Assembly (NCBI RefSeq): GCF_022539665.2
Contig: NC_081338.1
Span: 930,001 to 994,000, forward strand
Source: Daphnia carinata
Lineage: Eukaryota > Arthropoda > Branchiopoda > Diplostraca > Daphniidae
DNA length: 64,000 nucleotides
Direction of reading: 5' to 3'
The translations under genes were made by a program, and so were the position numbers. The notes below the pieces were generated by a model. That model ran no database searches, had not been told where the DNA came from, and was given only the letters and a program-made list of their open reading frames with translations. Shown piece by piece: positions 21,101-29,607 of this stretch. Positions within the stretch are counted from its first letter, which is position 1. Every line of letters starts with the position of its first letter.

Positions 21101-24100
21101 AGGCGACATGTCCCACAGTTTGCTAAACTAGCGTACCCGCTCAGTGAGCTCACCAAAAGTACCAAGGTTTTTATCTGGGGACCAGAGCAACGTGAAAGTT
21201 TTGAGGCTCTCAAGAAAGCCCTGCAAGAGGCAGCCACGTTAGCCCAGCCAAATTTCGATTTACCGATGGAACTGCATCCGGACGCTTGTGGTTATGGCAT
21301 CGGATGCGCTCTCATCCAACGAGAGGACGACACAGAAAGGCCGCTGGGTTATGCTAGCCGTCTACTCAGCCGCAGTGAGCAGAATTATTCAATAACTGAG
21401 AAGGAATGCCTTGCTCTGTTATGGGCACTGAAAAAGTTCCGTACCCTTATTTGGGGCACGAAAGTTCGCGTGTTGACGGACCATCAAGCCCTTTGCTGGC
21501 TGATGAGCAAGCGCGACCTGGCCGGTCGGCTTGCGCGTTGGAGCTTGTCCCTCCAAGAATTTGATTTGGAGGTTGTTTATCGGAGCGGGCGGCTACACCA
21601 GGATGCAGACTGCCTATCGAGATTCCCGGTTGATAGACCCCAGCAGGAAGAAGAGGATGACCGGTGCCTGATGCTGGCTCAGATCGACGTTGATCCCGTA
21701 CCGGGTCTGGATTGGCGGCAAGAACAAGAGTCTTTCCATCCGTTTGCTAAACACATTGAAGCGTTGGAGAAGGGGCTGAAGGCACCTAAGGCCCACTGCC
21801 TGGACCATCGCGTACTGTATCGTCGAGTATGGCTGGACGGAAGACCACAGCTTCGCTTGTGTGTTCCCCCCTCGATGAGACGCCAAATTCTAACCGACTA
21901 CCATGATAGCACGATATCGGGTCACCTAGGAGTCAGCCGTACGCTTGCCAGGATCAAGCGACGTTTCTATTGGCCGAAGATGGCAGAACATGTGTGGGCC
22001 TACGTACGTTCGTGCTCAAGCTGCCAATCCCGGAAAGGGATAGCTGATAAGCCTGCTGGGTTCCTCCAGTCCATGAGGTCGTCTCGACCTTTCCAACGGG
22101 TCGGCATCGACCTGCTAGGGCCCTTCCCATTGTCCACAGCGGGCAATCGACAAATCATCATGGCGGTAGATTACTTCACCAAGTGGGTGGAGACTCGGGC
22201 AATGCCTACTGGTACCGCCCCTGACGTAGCGGGCTTCTTCGTGGAACAAATTTGTTTGCGACATGGGTCCCCCGAAACCATTGTCACGGACCGTGGCCGA
22301 TGCTTCATTGCCGAATTGTTTCAAGAGGTCACCCGTCTGCTGAGCACGAACCACAAGACAACATCCGCGTTCCACCCGAGCGCCAACGGACAGGTGGAGA
22401 GGATGAATCATGTCCTAGCGGACATGCTGTCCATGTATGTTAGCAGCGACCACCGTGATTGGGACGAAGTCTTGCCGTATGTTTGCTTCGCCTACAACAC
22501 CAGCAGACAGGAGTCGACGGGTTTCAGCCCGTTCTTCCTCATGTACGGGAGGGAGCCATTGCTCCCGTCGGACCTTAACCTTGGGATTGGTGGCATTATC
22601 ACTAGTGAGAGTGACGCTGACTCCCCAGTTGAATATGTGACGCAGCTTCGCGAGCGCTTAGTGCACGCCCACGCTACCGTTCAAATGCGACTTGAGGAAG
22701 TGCATCGGAAACAGAAGGCGGCCTTCGATGTCAAACGCCGCGATGCTAGTTTCCAACCAGATACGCTCGTCTTAGTCTATAAGCCGATACGCAAAGTGGG
22801 CCACGCCGAAAAGCTTTTCCACCGCTGGTTGGGACCCTACCGCGTGGTGAGACAGACCACTCCGGTGAACTACGAGGTTCGGTTACCCAATGGACGGAAA
22901 ACGGACATAGTTCACGTCAGCCGGATGAAACCGTTCCACGCACCGGATGATAGTTGGGAAGAACAAGAGGAACCCCTCTCTGAAGCACCAGATACTACAG
23001 GTATATCTCCGCGGGGAATCCTGGATGGGTTGCAGGTGCCGAGCCCACCGAAAATCGGTACCCCGTCCGGGCCAGCGGAACCGGAACCGGCAGTCTTGGC
23101 CGAGACCGAGAGCCCCCTACCACCCGAAGACGACGGGGGCCGGAAAAATCAACGCCCACTACGCAACAGGCGGCCTCCGTTGCGCTACGGGCTAGCTCTG
23201 TTGGCCCAATTGTTCCTTCTGTTAACAGCGACCGGTGAACCGCCCGCTTCCGATCTAGTAGTCCGCGGTAGCGTCGCATTCCTCGAGAAGGGGCAAGTGG
23301 CCTTCAGCGAGTCCACCTGGACCATTGTGACCGAGTTGGCGACTAGACCCGCGCTATCTATGCTGGAACGTCTCGAATCCTGGCTGCGTGACTTAAAGCC
23401 TTATGTCGGGGAAGACAAATTCCAAATCATGACTCAGGAATACATCAAAGCCCGGAAGCAGCGAGCTGCGGACCGCCTATTGAAGACGAAGGAACGGCTC
23501 ACCCCGATAGTGGTAGCTCCGACGCGCGCCCACCGTCGGGTGCGAGGGGTGATTGATGGAGGAGGCGACTTGTTAAAATGGATGTTCGGCACCGCCACCG
23601 AGAAGGATGTGCTTCACCTTAGCCAGACCGTATCCCGGACGTTGGAGCAGAATAAGGAGATAGCCCATCTTGTGGAGCACCAGGCAACAGTGGTCAACGC
23701 CACCCTGTGGGAACTACAGTCACACACGGAAATATTGCGTGGTTTGCTGACCGAAGACAATAATCTGTCTACTTCTCTCCGACATTTACAGGCCCAAGTT
23801 TTACGCACACAGGCTGCGGATGCAGAGAGGTGGGTGACATGGCTCGCGGTCGACCGAGCCTTTGAAACAGTGGAACAAGGCCTAACATGGTTGGAGGACT
23901 TTGCCACCGATGTGGAGGCAGGTTTGAGCGCCGTGGCTGGGGGACACCTTCCCGCCAGATTGTTCCCACCGAAGCAAGTCAAGACAGTTTTGGAATCAAT
24001 TCATCGACAACTGCCTCCTGGTTGGGACCTCATGACCGGTTCCGGGCTCGGGGATACCTGGACCTTGTACAGGGACGCTAAAGTGAGGTTAAGAGTAGCA

Positions 24101-25036
24101 GAGGGTGTCATCCGGATCCTCATAGACCTTCCCCTAGGGGATCGGAACCACCTGTTCCACCTGTATCGGATCGTCAATTTACCTGAAGCGATAGAAAACG
24201 GCAGAGCCGGCAGGCAATTGGAGCTACCAGAGACTATCGCTCTAGCTCCCGACCTGCAGGTCTTCGTGGAATTGACACCAGGAGAGACCTCTCATTGTGG
24301 GGGCGAAGTTCCTATATGCCGCTTTTACACTGGGTTGTTACGGAAGACTACAAGACCCTCTTGCGCTTTCGCACTTTGGAGAGATGACACACGGGAGGTG
24401 GAGCGCTGGTGTCATCAGCAGCTAACAACTTGGGAGGGCTCTCGCATTGCGTACCTCGGACGACGACGTTGGATGGTTTCGGCTACCAAGAGCCAAGAAA
24501 TTGTCGTGTCATGTCCAACTGGGTTCTCGGGACCTCCTCGACAGACGCTAAAGTTGAACCCGGTAGATGTTTTCCAGCTGCCGCCAGCCTGTACCGCGCA
24601 TTCGGACGAGTGGATCTTTCCGGCGAGTGCGGAGGGAGGAACCACGCTCGAGGCGACGCCTGTAGACGCCCCCGACCTATATTCGCCGACAGCCCGGCCA
24701 CGGAAGACAGAGATCACGGTAGCACCCGCACCACCTACACGGGACCCTACCGAGCTGTTCGTAGACCCCAAGACGCGTGAAGAGGCCCAGCGGAACTTGA
24801 AGGAGGTCCAGGATTTGCTGCGGAGGATGGAGGAGACCCCGGTATCAGAATTCTCCGGTTACAATTGGGTCGCGTCCCTTATCAGCACGATCGTCCCGAC
24901 GTTGGCGGTGGTCGCGTGGTTACACCTTCGGGTCCGGCAACTGGAGGCCCGTCTCGCCCAGCACGAGTCTTTGGAGGATGCCGAACGTGACGAGTCGCCA
25001 GCGGTAGAAGGAGCAGTTGGGGGAGCTCCCTCATGA
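18113..25036 (+). CDS. Gag-Pol-Env fused polyprotein of element C (~2307 aa)
   Basis: One uninterrupted frame encodes all retroviral-type products. The ATG at 18113 is chosen because element D has a matching start context ('LVLMS.GRG'); the frame is open 48 bases further upstream but without ATG. Residues from that ATG: Retrotrans_gag capsid ~130-250 ('VIDWLSRYEAAGNINRWSDD'); zinc knuckle C389-C402; protease DTGA 479-482; RT ~730-920 with 'SSMDLQSGY' and YLDD 901-904; RNase H from D1057 to ~1180; integrase zinc finger H1264...C1301-x2-C1304 and D1333, D1393, E1429 (35-residue spacing); GPY/F-like motif ~1574; Env ~1690-2307. The Env part has a signal-like hydrophobic run (~1692-1708), RRVR (1808-1811, furin-type) followed by a glycine-rich fusion-peptide-like stretch, and a transmembrane helix ~2252-2272. 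No catalytic residue is missing. The product would be cytoplasmic particles plus, if Env is released, a membrane glycoprotein. Confidence 0.95.
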   Translation: MSSGRGGQATVRCRLGSRRLRGLPPLAENVAGGSMDSCDWDNSQTEVESRQVGRGRGRLQDSGLGVDISHVAGEVRDANSVLGVSAFGSPGRDDEPGDGDGDLEGPADNVLPSPDQPAPDIPEELHPRAPEMAVARPQLQFRAPPVFTGKEGDDVIDWLSRYEAAGNINRWSDDDLRINLEMYLEDTARNWFLCLDNRPTTWRDEAPRAGHLGQAAPGLRTLFLRAFLNGSQAIFQENRLRRRIQQFDESPIDYFYDVLKLCRTVDPDMTEAAKVEHLYRGLKPIIVERICPFNPRTSAEFLECLRRQEEAKVRTYRSDRAASPLPAVDRGVPLAALPPAGDTNRELLQAIRDLHDQVAKLTMQQQSRGRRPATQSRPSGRTSDGRTICYQCELPGHIARNCPSRQGRDQTDARPDQSTAREPAQVHFAPVRALTTRMDENLGVSGSTSTVQMLCIPTAGTMVTKRMACHGEPVDAVIDTGAAVTVVSPRLAASLLCVVVPWHGPRVLLANGTEAVNLGATYLEVSDGALTARGTAVVLEMKGMELLLGNDFLQQFESLRVQYRQDQEPLISLGELPLRAITLESESLGQRVVRVKEESCVPARSTTEVEVTAEGGPYEQWLLEPAEKLLSTRGMAVNPVILRNSAQMLVPVTNYTPKEAWLSPGTALGELVEIEETTEPSDEPRDHTGEAKNDVLNFADRINPELESDKRENLIAILLEHRHCFANTSLELGRYKAVQHAIPVETQVPLHQPPYKSAWKERELIQRQVDEMLAQGIIEPSDSPWSSPVVLVKKKCGGWRFCVDYRRLNHVTVKDVYPLPRIDDALSRLTGSQFFSSMDLQSGYHQIELKPEDRPKSAFVTADGLWQFKVMPFGLTSAPATFQRAMDFTLAQLKWHSCLVYLDDVVVYAQTFEEHGKRLSQVLEHLGAAGLKIKLSKCRFGEYQLKVLGHVVSATGIAPDPDKILAVQQFPAPDETHTVSQKIKAVQSFLGLCSYYRRHVPQFAKLAYPLSELTKSTKVFIWGPEQRESFEALKKALQEAATLAQPNFDLPMELHPDACGYGIGCALIQREDDTERPLGYASRLLSRSEQNYSITEKECLALLWALKKFRTLIWGTKVRVLTDHQALCWLMSKRDLAGRLARWSLSLQEFDLEVVYRSGRLHQDADCLSRFPVDRPQQEEEDDRCLMLAQIDVDPVPGLDWRQEQESFHPFAKHIEALEKGLKAPKAHCLDHRVLYRRVWLDGRPQLRLCVPPSMRRQILTDYHDSTISGHLGVSRTLARIKRRFYWPKMAEHVWAYVRSCSSCQSRKGIADKPAGFLQSMRSSRPFQRVGIDLLGPFPLSTAGNRQIIMAVDYFTKWVETRAMPTGTAPDVAGFFVEQICLRHGSPETIVTDRGRCFIAELFQEVTRLLSTNHKTTSAFHPSANGQVERMNHVLADMLSMYVSSDHRDWDEVLPYVCFAYNTSRQESTGFSPFFLMYGREPLLPSDLNLGIGGIITSESDADSPVEYVTQLRERLVHAHATVQMRLEEVHRKQKAAFDVKRRDASFQPDTLVLVYKPIRKVGHAEKLFHRWLGPYRVVRQTTPVNYEVRLPNGRKTDIVHVSRMKPFHAPDDSWEEQEEPLSEAPDTTGISPRGILDGLQVPSPPKIGTPSGPAEPEPAVLAETESPLPPEDDGGRKNQRPLRNRRPPLRYGLALLAQLFLLLTATGEPPASDLVVRGSVAFLEKGQVAFSESTWTIVTELATRPALSMLERLESWLRDLKPYVGEDKFQIMTQEYIKARKQRAADRLLKTKERLTPIVVAPTRAHRRVRGVIDGGGDLLKWMFGTATEKDVLHLSQTVSRTLEQNKEIAHLVEHQATVVNATLWELQSHTEILRGLLTEDNNLSTSLRHLQAQVLRTQAADAERWVTWLAVDRAFETVEQGLTWLEDFATDVEAGLSAVAGGHLPARLFPPKQVKTVLESIHRQLPPGWDLMTGSGLGDTWTLYRDAKVRLRVAEGVIRILIDLPLGDRNHLFHLYRIVNLPEAIENGRAGRQLELPETIALAPDLQVFVELTPGETSHCGGEVPICRFYTGLLRKTTRPSCAFALWRDDTREVERWCHQQLTTWEGSRIAYLGRRRWMVSATKSQEIVVSCPTGFSGPPRQTLKLNPVDVFQLPPACTAHSDEWIFPASAEGGTTLEATPVDAPDLYSPTARPRKTEITVAPAPPTRDPTELFVDPKTREEAQRNLKEVQDLLRRMEETPVSEFSGYNWVASLISTIVPTLAVVAWLHLRVRQLEARLAQHESLEDAERDESPAVEGAVGGAPS
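23176..25033 (+). other. F-type Env domain within the element C polyprotein
   Basis: This part resembles baculovirus F / errantivirus Env in layout. It has an N-terminal hydrophobic segment ('GLALLAQLFLLLTATG'), a short ectodomain, a furin-type site, a segment 'GGGDLLKWMFGTATEKDVLH' like the region after F cleavage, long heptad-rich helices ('LSQTVSRTLEQNKEIAHLVE'), a cysteine-bearing domain, and a C-terminal transmembrane helix with a short charged tail. Element D carries a homologous Env (50049-51555). There is no methionine between the pol tail near 22926 and the hydrophobic segment, so it cannot start at its own nearby AUG. The family call is by pattern, not search. Confidence 0.75.
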
Positions 25037-25059
25037 GTGTATCGTACTTAACGCTCTTT

Positions 25060-25212
25060 ACGCGTTTTCTTTTTTTTTTTTGTTGTCCCTTTCTTCTCTT
25101 CTTTTTCTTTTTTTCTTTGATTGGTGGTTGTTTTTTTTTTGTTTTTTTTTGTTGTTTGTTTTCTCTTTTGTTTTATCTCGTTTGTGTTTTTTTTTTTTTT
25201 TTTTTTTTGATG
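25060..25212 (+). other. T-rich 3' non-coding tract of element C
   Basis: Directly after the stop of the polyprotein lies ~150 bases made almost wholly of T with some C and G, including T runs of 13, 10 and 20. It precedes the polypurine tract. A long polypyrimidine tract in the sense strand could serve as a splice-acceptor or termination feature, or may just be slippage-prone. The function is not visible. Confidence 0.6.
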
Positions 25213-25340
25213 GGTTTTGGTTTCTTTTCCCCCGTAGCTATGCCTGTTCTGTTATCGTTTACTTGGTATCTGTAGCTGTTAGCCTGTCTGTTCTTGGTCG
25301 CGTCGGCCGCTCACGGTCCTACTCGGGACGAGTAGGGCTT

Positions 25341-25353
25341 GAAGAGGGGGATC
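25341..25353 (+). promoter_or_regulatory. Polypurine tract of element C
   Basis: 'gaagagggggatc' abuts the 3' LTR and is the expected plus-strand primer site. Confidence 0.85.
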
Positions 25354-25601
25354 TGTCGCGACTATCGAACCGGACGCGCTCCAATTCCAGTCGTCCGCCC
25401 CACATCCGCCGGGATTTATCGTCGTTACATGAGATAGGTGTGACCGGACGGTCACCGGATCCCATCCGGCGGGATTTGACCCATCGACTGTGTTGTGGGC
25501 GGCTGGCGGGCACAATTCTAGTTAGTCTTTTGGACACTGTGGTAGCGTGTAGACCTTGAATACACTCCTTGACTCTGAGCTTTTAAGGCGAGTACGCGAC
25601 A
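25354..25601 (+). repeat. 3' LTR of element C
   Basis: 248 bp, same as 17768-18015 except for one T-to-C difference. It is followed by the AGAT target duplication at 25602-25605. Confidence 0.95.
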
Positions 25602-25605
25602 AGAT

Positions 25606-27459
25606 TATAGCATTGGAGCAGTCTTATCCCAAATTTAAAATGGCCACAAACATCCTATAGCTTATTCCAGTAGACAATTGACAAAATCAGAAACAAAATA
25701 TAGCACGACAGAGAAAGAAGCCCTAGCGGTCATTGATGCAATCAAACATTTCAGACACTACTTGTTGGATAAATCTTTTGGGATAATTAGTGATCATCGT
25801 CCCTTACAATGGCTTAAGGATCAAAAAGATAATAATGGAAGATTAGGAAGATGGGCTATACTATTGGCAGCAACAAATTATGAATTAAAATATAGACCGG
25901 GACGTATTCATCAAAATGCAGATTGCTTGTCACGCTTAAAAATAACTAATATTCAAATAGGAAGTAATATTAAATTAATTTGTGAAAAACAATTGGATGA
26001 CGACCTTTCAATAACCATTCGAAATTATTTGGATAACGGAAAACTTGAGGAAATTTTTCTCCAATCTAAGCCAGATTGGGTAAAAGAAATTGATTGTTTT
26101 GAAGTTATTGACGGTACGCTTTACCGGCAGGTGCTGCCATCTGCCGATAGCAAGAGAAATGAAACTAACCAACAGTTAGTCTTGGCTACATCGTTACGCC
26201 ATCTAGTGCTCAAAGAACTACATGACGCACCGATGGGTGGAAATTTAGCCTTTTACAAAACTTATTTGAAAGTCAAGAATCATTATTACTGGCCAAATAT
26301 GAGGAAAGACATCAAAGAATATTGTCAAGCTTGTAAGGTATGCATTGCCAGCACTTCATCAAATTATAGAGCATTATTGCATCCTCATGAAATTGCAAAG
26401 GCCCCTTTTCAAGTTATTAGAATGGACTTTTTGGGTCCTATTACGCCAGCTTCGCCCAATGGAAACAGTTATATTCTAGTTATTACAGGTTATTTTAGCC
26501 GATGGGTAGAAGCTGTTGCGTTGAAAGATCAAACTGTGTAGAAAATAGCAGCATGTATGTATAAAACAATTATAGTTAGACATGGTATGCCTAAAGTTAT
26601 TCTTTCAGATCGTTGAACCCATTTCACGTCGAAATTATTTCGTTATTTTTGTAAGAAATTAAAAATTGATCAGAGGCTAACAACTGCTTATAAGCCAGCT
26701 AGTAACGGAGAAAAAGAAAGGTTTAATCGAACATTGGCAACAATGTTGAGAAAGCAATTAATAGATGGAGAACATGCAAATTGGGAAGATATCCTGGATG
26801 ATTTTATGTTTTATTTGTTTATCGTAGTTCTGTCCATTCTTCTACACTGGACACCCCTTATTACTTATTGCACGGTAGAGATCCTAATATACCCATTAAT
26901 GAATTCCTTGACGCTTCCCCAAAAACATTTATCTCCGCATCAAATTACGTAGGTAACTTAGCCGAACGCTTGCGTCATAGTTTCCAACGCGTCCGTGAGG
27001 AGAGAGAAAAAGCAAGATAGCGTCAGAGGGAACAAAATAATAAAAGAGCGAATGTAAAACACCATATGGTAGGAGATGGAGTGTTATTAGATATTAGAGT
27101 AGTTAAAGAGGGCGATAGTAGGAAATTTACTTCCAAATATAAAGGCCCTTTGAAATAGTGGAATTGGAACCAGCGGAAATGTAAATGTACGCCGATCAAA
27201 ACAATAAACAACATTTCTGCCTCGATAGCAAAACTAATGAAACACATGATTCAGACGATGATAAATCAATCGCTGATGACATGTTTAAAAATCAACATGA
27301 TACTACACCAATTCTCGAAAACAATGCAATTGCCATAAATTTTGAGTTGAGGCTCGACAGGTGGCGCCTACCATCGATCAGTCGGAAGAATTGACACCCC
27401 AAAATGCTACCGGACGCCCGTTAAGAAATCGAAGACTACCAATGCGTTACAGAAATTAG
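25606..27459 (+). pseudogene. RNase H and integrase of element B (continuation)
   Basis: Resuming after element C, the frame from 25678 reads RNase H ('TEKEALAVIDAIKHFRHYLL', 'IISDHRPLQWLKDQKDNNGR', ending 'HQNADCLSRL'). Integrase follows: zinc finger text 'PMGGNLAFYKTYLKVKNHYY' with 'CQACKVC', core 'VIRMDFLGPITPASPNG' (first Asp), 'VILSDR' (second Asp) followed by an in-frame TGA near 26617, and 'NGEKERFN' with the Glu. Stops lie at 26539-26541 and near 27018-27020. A degraded 'GPFEIV'-like GPY/F region lies near 27142. The C-terminus 'GRPLRNRRLPMRYRN' ends at 27459; its RPLRNRR motif recurs near the Pol/Env junction of element C. Confidence 0.87.
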
Positions 27460-27622
27460 AGTGGCTTATGTTAAACAAATTCAATGGATCACATAGCACA
27501 TTCGACATGTATTAACGGCAAGAATTTTAAAAGAGGCTTCACAAGGCTTCCAACACTTGTTCACGTTCAGACCAGAAAAACAGTTTCTCCGAATTTCAAT
27601 TCTCAAAAATTAAAAATCAAAA

Positions 27623-28114
27623 ATGAACCTGAGCTCAAACTCTAGCAGCCATCCAAACCGGTCAGCCATCGAGTGGCTAGGTGCCAGCGAACAGGCAGCC
27701 AAAGTGATGACACCAATGGTTGCCATCCCGGTCTACGATTGGACTGAAGTACCAGAAAAAACGATCGACGTGGTCAGCCAGACGCCTCTCTCCCCGGAAC
27801 CTGACAGCCAGGAATTATGGGAGATCGAGTACCGCATCCAAGAAAGGACGGCTGCGCTTACTCGTAAACTTAACGCGGATCTTTTCTCCGAGGATTGGGG
27901 AGGACCTGTAAACACCCTAAAACTGATTTTAGACCTAGATCCATCAAAACGTCATCCCCCTCCGTTCAACTGGTCACCAGATCTGTGGGACACAGGTAGA
28001 AAACGTCAGAGGCGCGACCCTAACATTAATCATTTAAGACAACAAGAAAAAAAAGAGGAACGAAAGGACCACCAAAAGAAAAAAAAACTTTTTATTTTGC
28101 TCCCCTTCCAGTAG
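27623..28114 (+). CDS. P1 accessory protein of element B (163 aa), unknown function
   Basis: An intact frame with ATG at 27623, 164 bases after the pol stop. I recognise no known family. Its core (~residues 78-125) reads 'ERTAALTRKLNADLF', then 'LKLILDLDPSKRHPPPFNWS', followed by a basic, likely nuclear-localising tail ('GRKRQRRDPN' and a lysine-rich end). The matching gene of B' (58008-57466) and both P2 genes share the core pattern L-x2-I-L/I-D/N-L-D-x2-x-R-x-P-P. No signal peptide or membrane segment. Conservation of position and core in two copies supports a real gene carried by the element. Confidence 0.7.
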   Translation: MNLSSNSSSHPNRSAIEWLGASEQAAKVMTPMVAIPVYDWTEVPEKTIDVVSQTPLSPEPDSQELWEIEYRIQERTAALTRKLNADLFSEDWGGPVNTLKLILDLDPSKRHPPPFNWSPDLWDTGRKRQRRDPNINHLRQQEKKEERKDHQKKKKLFILLPFQ

Positions 28115-28424
28115 CAATGTGTTTATTCCCAATAGTCTAGAACTCTACCCCTAAAATTTTCCCATTCGATATTCGCTATTCTAACGCAACATAAAATAAA
28201 CACAGCAGAACACACATACTTCGCCAGCTATTCATTGTAGGAAATTTAAGATAAGAGGGTAAAAGAGGGCGCCATAAAACTAAAAACACTCCAATGCAAA
28301 AAAGAAATGGAAGGTAGAAGAAAGATTATGGTCTGCATTTTTATCCATCGCTTCACAACTATAATTTTTTTTTAAACCAAAGAAAAGAAAAACACATTAA
28401 TTTGAAATACTTGAACAACTGCTG

Positions 28425-28500
28425 AGGCAAGGCTCGCACCCGAGACTCTCGAGTCGCGGTCGAGGGCTATGCTGATCAGCCATATAGTCATATATAATAA
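28425..28500 (-). repeat. tRNA-like segment 1 (SINE- or pseudo-tRNA-like)
   Basis: On the minus strand: 'tatggctgatcagcatag' (A-box-like), then 'cgcgactcgagagtctc', then 'gggtgcgagccttgcc' (B-box-like). It resembles segment 2 at 28620-28705 in order and spacing. It does not fold into a clean tRNA by eye (the acceptor stem is not evident), so it is not called as a tRNA gene. Confidence 0.4.
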
Positions 28501-28619
28501 CAACTTCAATAACCAACGCAATTCTAAATTCGAAAGAGGATAAATAAAGCTTAAAATATTTAATGACAATCAACCTAGTAATTATGAATTAGTTAACCTC
28601 ACTAACTCACGAGGAATCT

Positions 28620-28705
28620 GCTAGTAAATTTCTAGTCAACGTCACGACAGGATTTGAAACTTAGACTCCCGAGTCGCAGTCAGCAGCTGTAAAATTATGC
28701 CACAA
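28620..28705 (-). repeat. tRNA-like segment 2
   Basis: On the minus strand: 'tggctttgtggcataattttac' (A-box-like), 'gactgcgactcgggagtc', then 'gtttcaaatcctg', close to the B-box consensus. It is a diverged relative of segment 1. It may be a decayed tRNA-derived repeat carried between P1 and P2; the corresponding interval of B' shows no clear equivalent. Confidence 0.4.
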
Positions 28706-29188
28706 AGCCAACGCCCGTATTCCGAATATACCATAGGTTCATAGCCACAAATTATGCATAATTAACCAAACTAATTTGTAGAATCACCACATTTCGTCAT
28801 TTCTTCTTTCACTTTTTCTATTTCCCTATCTCCAATTAATAAAAAGTAGTAAATCTAACTGTAAAAGAAATGGAAGAAAAACGAACCGTTGTGCGCTCTT
28901 GGAAGAACGCTACCCAACCCTACACAGCAATAAAGAGTCCCCCATGACAACGTCAACGAAAACCGACACCTGCAGAAACAATCGAGTGACACCTCGAGAG
29001 ACTTAGTGTTGAACTCGAACTTTTGATAAGACAAGAGAAGCTGAAAATTACAATGGAAGGCTTGACCATATAAGTCAAGGCGTTTCAAACGTCGAGCCTC
29101 CATTCACAACTCATCAACGCTGCAGATCGCCAGCACTACAGAGGAACTGCCCGGAAAATCACCGGGAAAAAAAGGACAACAACCCAAG

Positions 29189-29607
29189 ATGGCCGACGAC
29201 GAATCACGCCGACCATGGCTGCCCTCTTCTAAACGTGCTCGCTGCGACCACGAAGAAGACGATGAGACCTTACAAGACGGTTCCAGCATCGCTAGCACGG
29301 AAAGAAACCCTTCTAACTCTACCCGTAACAGGTGGTATCCCCAGTTGACGAAAACGATGATGAACGACGCAGAGACAGACGAGGTCAAGCGTCGTCTCGG
29401 CGAACAGATGAATTATCTCCGGGAACGGATCCGGTATTTTTCAAACACGAGCATCCTCACCCGTAATCGTACCCAGACACTGATGACCCTCATCCAGCAG
29501 GAGAATGGCCAGAAGCCACGGAGATGTTCCAATCCATAATAAATTTAGATCCGGGCAACCGCCATCCACCGCTACTAGGAGTGGCCGCCAAAAAACGTAT
29601 TCCATAA
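29189..29607 (+). pseudogene. P2 accessory protein of element B, frameshifted
   Basis: ATG at 29189. The first frame (to 29539) has a basic/acidic N-terminus ('SSKRARCDHEEDDET'), a helical middle ('LGEQMNYLRERIRYF') and 'LIQQEN'. The conserved core then continues in another frame: 'MFQSIINLDPGNRHPPLLG' at 29524-29580. A one-frame slip near 29505 ('gagaatggccag') therefore breaks the gene. The core pattern relates it to P1, P1' and P2'. No known family is recognised. Confidence 0.6.

Larger units (their letters stand above)
17768..25601 (+). mobile_element. Element C: intact, young env-bearing LTR retrotransposon
   Basis: A complete element: LTRs of 248 bp that begin TGTCGCGAC and end GCGACA, a tRNA-type primer-binding site, one long gag-pol-env frame, a T-rich 3' region, a polypurine tract and a 4-bp target duplication. 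The two LTRs differ at one of 248 positions (T/C 16 bases in), so the insertion is recent. It is much more GC-rich than the host sequence on both sides. It is inserted in RNase H of element B in the same orientation. By gene content it is Ty3/gypsy, errantivirus-like. Confidence 0.95.
28115..29188. other. Spacer between P1 and P2 of element B
   Basis: AT-rich sequence with no convincing protein. It holds two similar tRNA-like segments on the minus strand (listed separately). Confidence 0.55.

Noticed and set aside
28425-28705. Functional tRNA genes
   Set aside because: B-box-like text is present but I cannot find a seven-base acceptor stem or a clean anticodon arm, so they are kept only as tRNA-like segments.
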